Positions 5,491 to 6,414 of a stretch of DNA of 6,414 bases are shown one piece after another; position 1 is the stretch's first letter; each line of letters starts with the position of its first letter. Both the position numbers and the translations under genes were made by a program. The stretch is from NCBI GenBank assembly GCA_902495025.1, contig CABUWB010000114.1:1-6414 (forward strand), written 5' to 3'. Origin of the DNA: an uncultured Eubacteriales bacterium (GTDB lineage Bacteria > Bacillota > Clostridia > Lachnospirales > CAG-274). The notes beneath the pieces are model-generated. The model had not been told where the DNA came from and did no database searches. It saw nothing but the letters and a program-made list of their open reading frames with translations.

Positions 5491-5572
5491 GGTAAATCCA
5501 TACGTTATTGATTTAAATGTTGGGTTGTTAATGTTACCCCATAAACTCTAATTTACGTTTATATTGCGCAAT

Positions 5573-5609
5573 AAAAATGCTCTGCCTCAATAATATCGGC
5601 AGAGCATTT
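5573..5609 (-). terminator. intrinsic terminator of cstA (minus strand)
   Basis: A perfect 12-bp stem, AAATGCTCTGCC (5575-5586) / GGCAGAGCATTT (5598-5609), has an 11-nt loop. Read on the minus strand it ends in GCATTTTTAT, giving the T-run expected downstream of the cstA stop at 5623. It may also act weakly on the plus strand as a back-up for rpsT. Confidence 0.88.
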
Positions 5610-5622
5610 CATATATATTACA

Positions 5623-6414
5623 TTATTTTGATTCAGTCTTTACGAGCTTGCCAAAGCAGTGTACGGCAACCATAAGACCAAGTGCCATAAGCAGAATTGC
5701 AACAATAAGCTGCAAGCCGCCTACCATAAATACAAATTCGCCAGCGCCAATGCTCTTAATAATACCGATAACCGACTGTACAAGAGCGGTGAAGGTAACA
5801 ACAAGCATCATACACATTGGGAAATACAGTGTCCAGCCTGTTCTGCCTGTTGTACGCAGAAATACAGCAAGGGCAATAAGTACAAGAGATGCAAGCAGCT
5901 GGTTTGCTGCACCAAAGAGAGGCCATACATTGTTGTAGCCGCCAAGTGTCAGCAAAAAGCCAAAGAACAGTGTAATAATTGTTGCAAAGTGCTTATTGCA
6001 AAGTATTTTCTGTGCGCCTTTGAAATCCTTAGGGTCGGAGCTTTCTCCCATAAACAGCTCCTGGAAGGACATTCTGCCGATACGTGCAACACTGTCAAGC
6101 GAGGTAAGGGCAAGCGCTGATACACACATTGTCATAAAGCTGTTTGCAACGTATGCAGGTATATGCAGTGTTTCCAAAAATGCCGCAATATTGATTGAGA
6201 AAATCTGGAATGGTGTTGCATTTTCAGGCAGGTCTACGCCTGTAGCAGATACTGCAATTACAAGGGCGATAACACCTAAAAGTGTTTCAAGTGCCATAGC
6301 ACCGTAGCCAACAAAAAGCATATCCTTTTCGTTGCTGATTGTTTTGGATGATGTACCCGAGGATACAAGGCTGTGGAAGCCTGATACAGCACCGCAGGCA
6401 ATAGTGATAAACAG
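5623..6414 (-). CDS. cstA: CstA family carbon-starvation/peptide-pyruvate transporter, C-terminal part; 5' end outside window
   Basis: CstA proteins are multi-spanning inner-membrane carriers induced on carbon starvation and linked to peptide and pyruvate uptake. The 263 residues present run in one frame to the window edge, so the methionine encoded at 6321 is internal. The first visible residues, FITIACGAVSGFHSLVSSGT followed by SSKTISNEKDM, are the family signature. Later come SLDSVARIGRMSFQELF (matching the S-L-D-x-A-x-R-x-G-R pattern) and NVWPLFGAANQLLASLVL (the W-x-L-F-G-x-x-N-Q motif). These are separated by hydrophobic helices, and the protein ends in a short hydrophilic tail, KLVKTESK. 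I count about five to six membrane segments in the visible part. It converges on rpsT and is followed by its own terminator. Substrate (peptides or pyruvate) cannot be assigned from this part. Confidence 0.95.
   Translation of the reverse strand: MFITIACGAVSGFHSLVSSGTSSKTISNEKDMLFVGYGAMALETLLGVIALVIAVSATGVDLPENATPFQIFSINIAAFLETLHIPAYVANSFMTMCVSALALTSLDSVARIGRMSFQELFMGESSDPKDFKGAQKILCNKHFATIITLFFGFLLTLGGYNNVWPLFGAANQLLASLVLIALAVFLRTTGRTGWTLYFPMCMMLVVTFTALVQSVIGIIKSIGAGEFVFMVGGLQLIVAILLMALGLMVAVHCFGKLVKTESK

Larger units (their letters stand above)
5248..5555. mobile_element. MITE-like non-coding element with 15-bp terminal inverted repeats
   Basis: The 308-bp segment is bounded by perfect inverted repeats, TAAATTAGAGTTTAT at 5248-5262 and ATAAACTCTAATTTA at 5541-5555. 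It has no gene-length open frame. Both ends finish in TA, which would fit the TA target duplication made by Tc1/mariner and IS630-type transposases if the repeats proper are AATTAG..CTAATT. No longer target duplication is seen in the flanks. Inside are three GC-rich hairpins (5279, 5416, 5468) in an otherwise AT-rich sequence. It sits between the converging terminators of rpsT and cstA, where insertion harms nothing. Whether it moves as a unit, or is a chance nest of repeats, cannot be decided from one copy. Confidence 0.5.

Noticed and set aside
5659..6307. Plus-strand open frames opposite cstA
   Set aside because: They run antisense to a clear CstA reading frame, resemble no known protein and have no ribosome binding sites.

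Overview
The window looks like chromosomal DNA of a low-to-moderate GC Firmicute, most likely a gut-type clostridium (Oscillospiraceae/Ruminococcaceae-like). This rests on four things: a Bacillus/Clostridium-type tryptophan-activated RNA-binding protein TRAP, a pyruvate kinase with the Firmicute C-terminal extension, strong AGGAGG-type ribosome binding sites, and short GC-rich palindromes of the GGGCGGAT..ATCCGCCC kind that I recall as common in that group. The family-level assignment is inference.

Left part, plus strand (1-4200). The 3' end of dnaE (DNA polymerase III alpha subunit) is followed by a weak terminator. Then come azlC and azlD, which overlap and encode a two-subunit branched-chain amino-acid exporter-type permease. 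About 100 nt further is mtrB (TRAP), then pyk (pyruvate kinase). Many Firmicutes keep dnaE, pfkA and pyk close together. Here the space where pfkA might be expected holds azlCD and mtrB, so an amino-acid transport/sensing module sits between a replication gene and a glycolysis gene. A good promoter-like sequence inside mtrB may drive pyk. The pyk C-terminal extension has lost the phospho-histidine motif normally seen in this domain.

Middle part (4200-5231). A perfect 9-bp hairpin ends pyk. It lies directly behind an extended -10 element that could start transcription of an unrecognised 156-residue zinc-ribbon protein with two membrane segments. A near-consensus promoter (TTGACT-17-TATAAT) then drives rpsT (ribosomal protein S20). 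Its roughly 108-nt leader can fold into a closed multi-helix structure and is a candidate autoregulatory element. A strong intrinsic terminator follows rpsT.

Right part (5232-6414). Between the converging terminators of rpsT and cstA lies a non-coding element of about 308 bp with perfect 15-bp terminal inverted repeats ending in TA. It contains three GC-rich hairpins, two of which are perfect 25-bp inverted copies of each other; the third differs by paired stem changes. It resembles a miniature inverted-repeat transposable element. The minus strand then carries the C-terminal part of cstA (carbon-starvation/peptide-pyruvate transporter family), which runs off the window end.

The observations most worth following up are TRAP in this unusual setting, the MITE-like element, the rpsT leader and the histidine-less pyruvate kinase extension.
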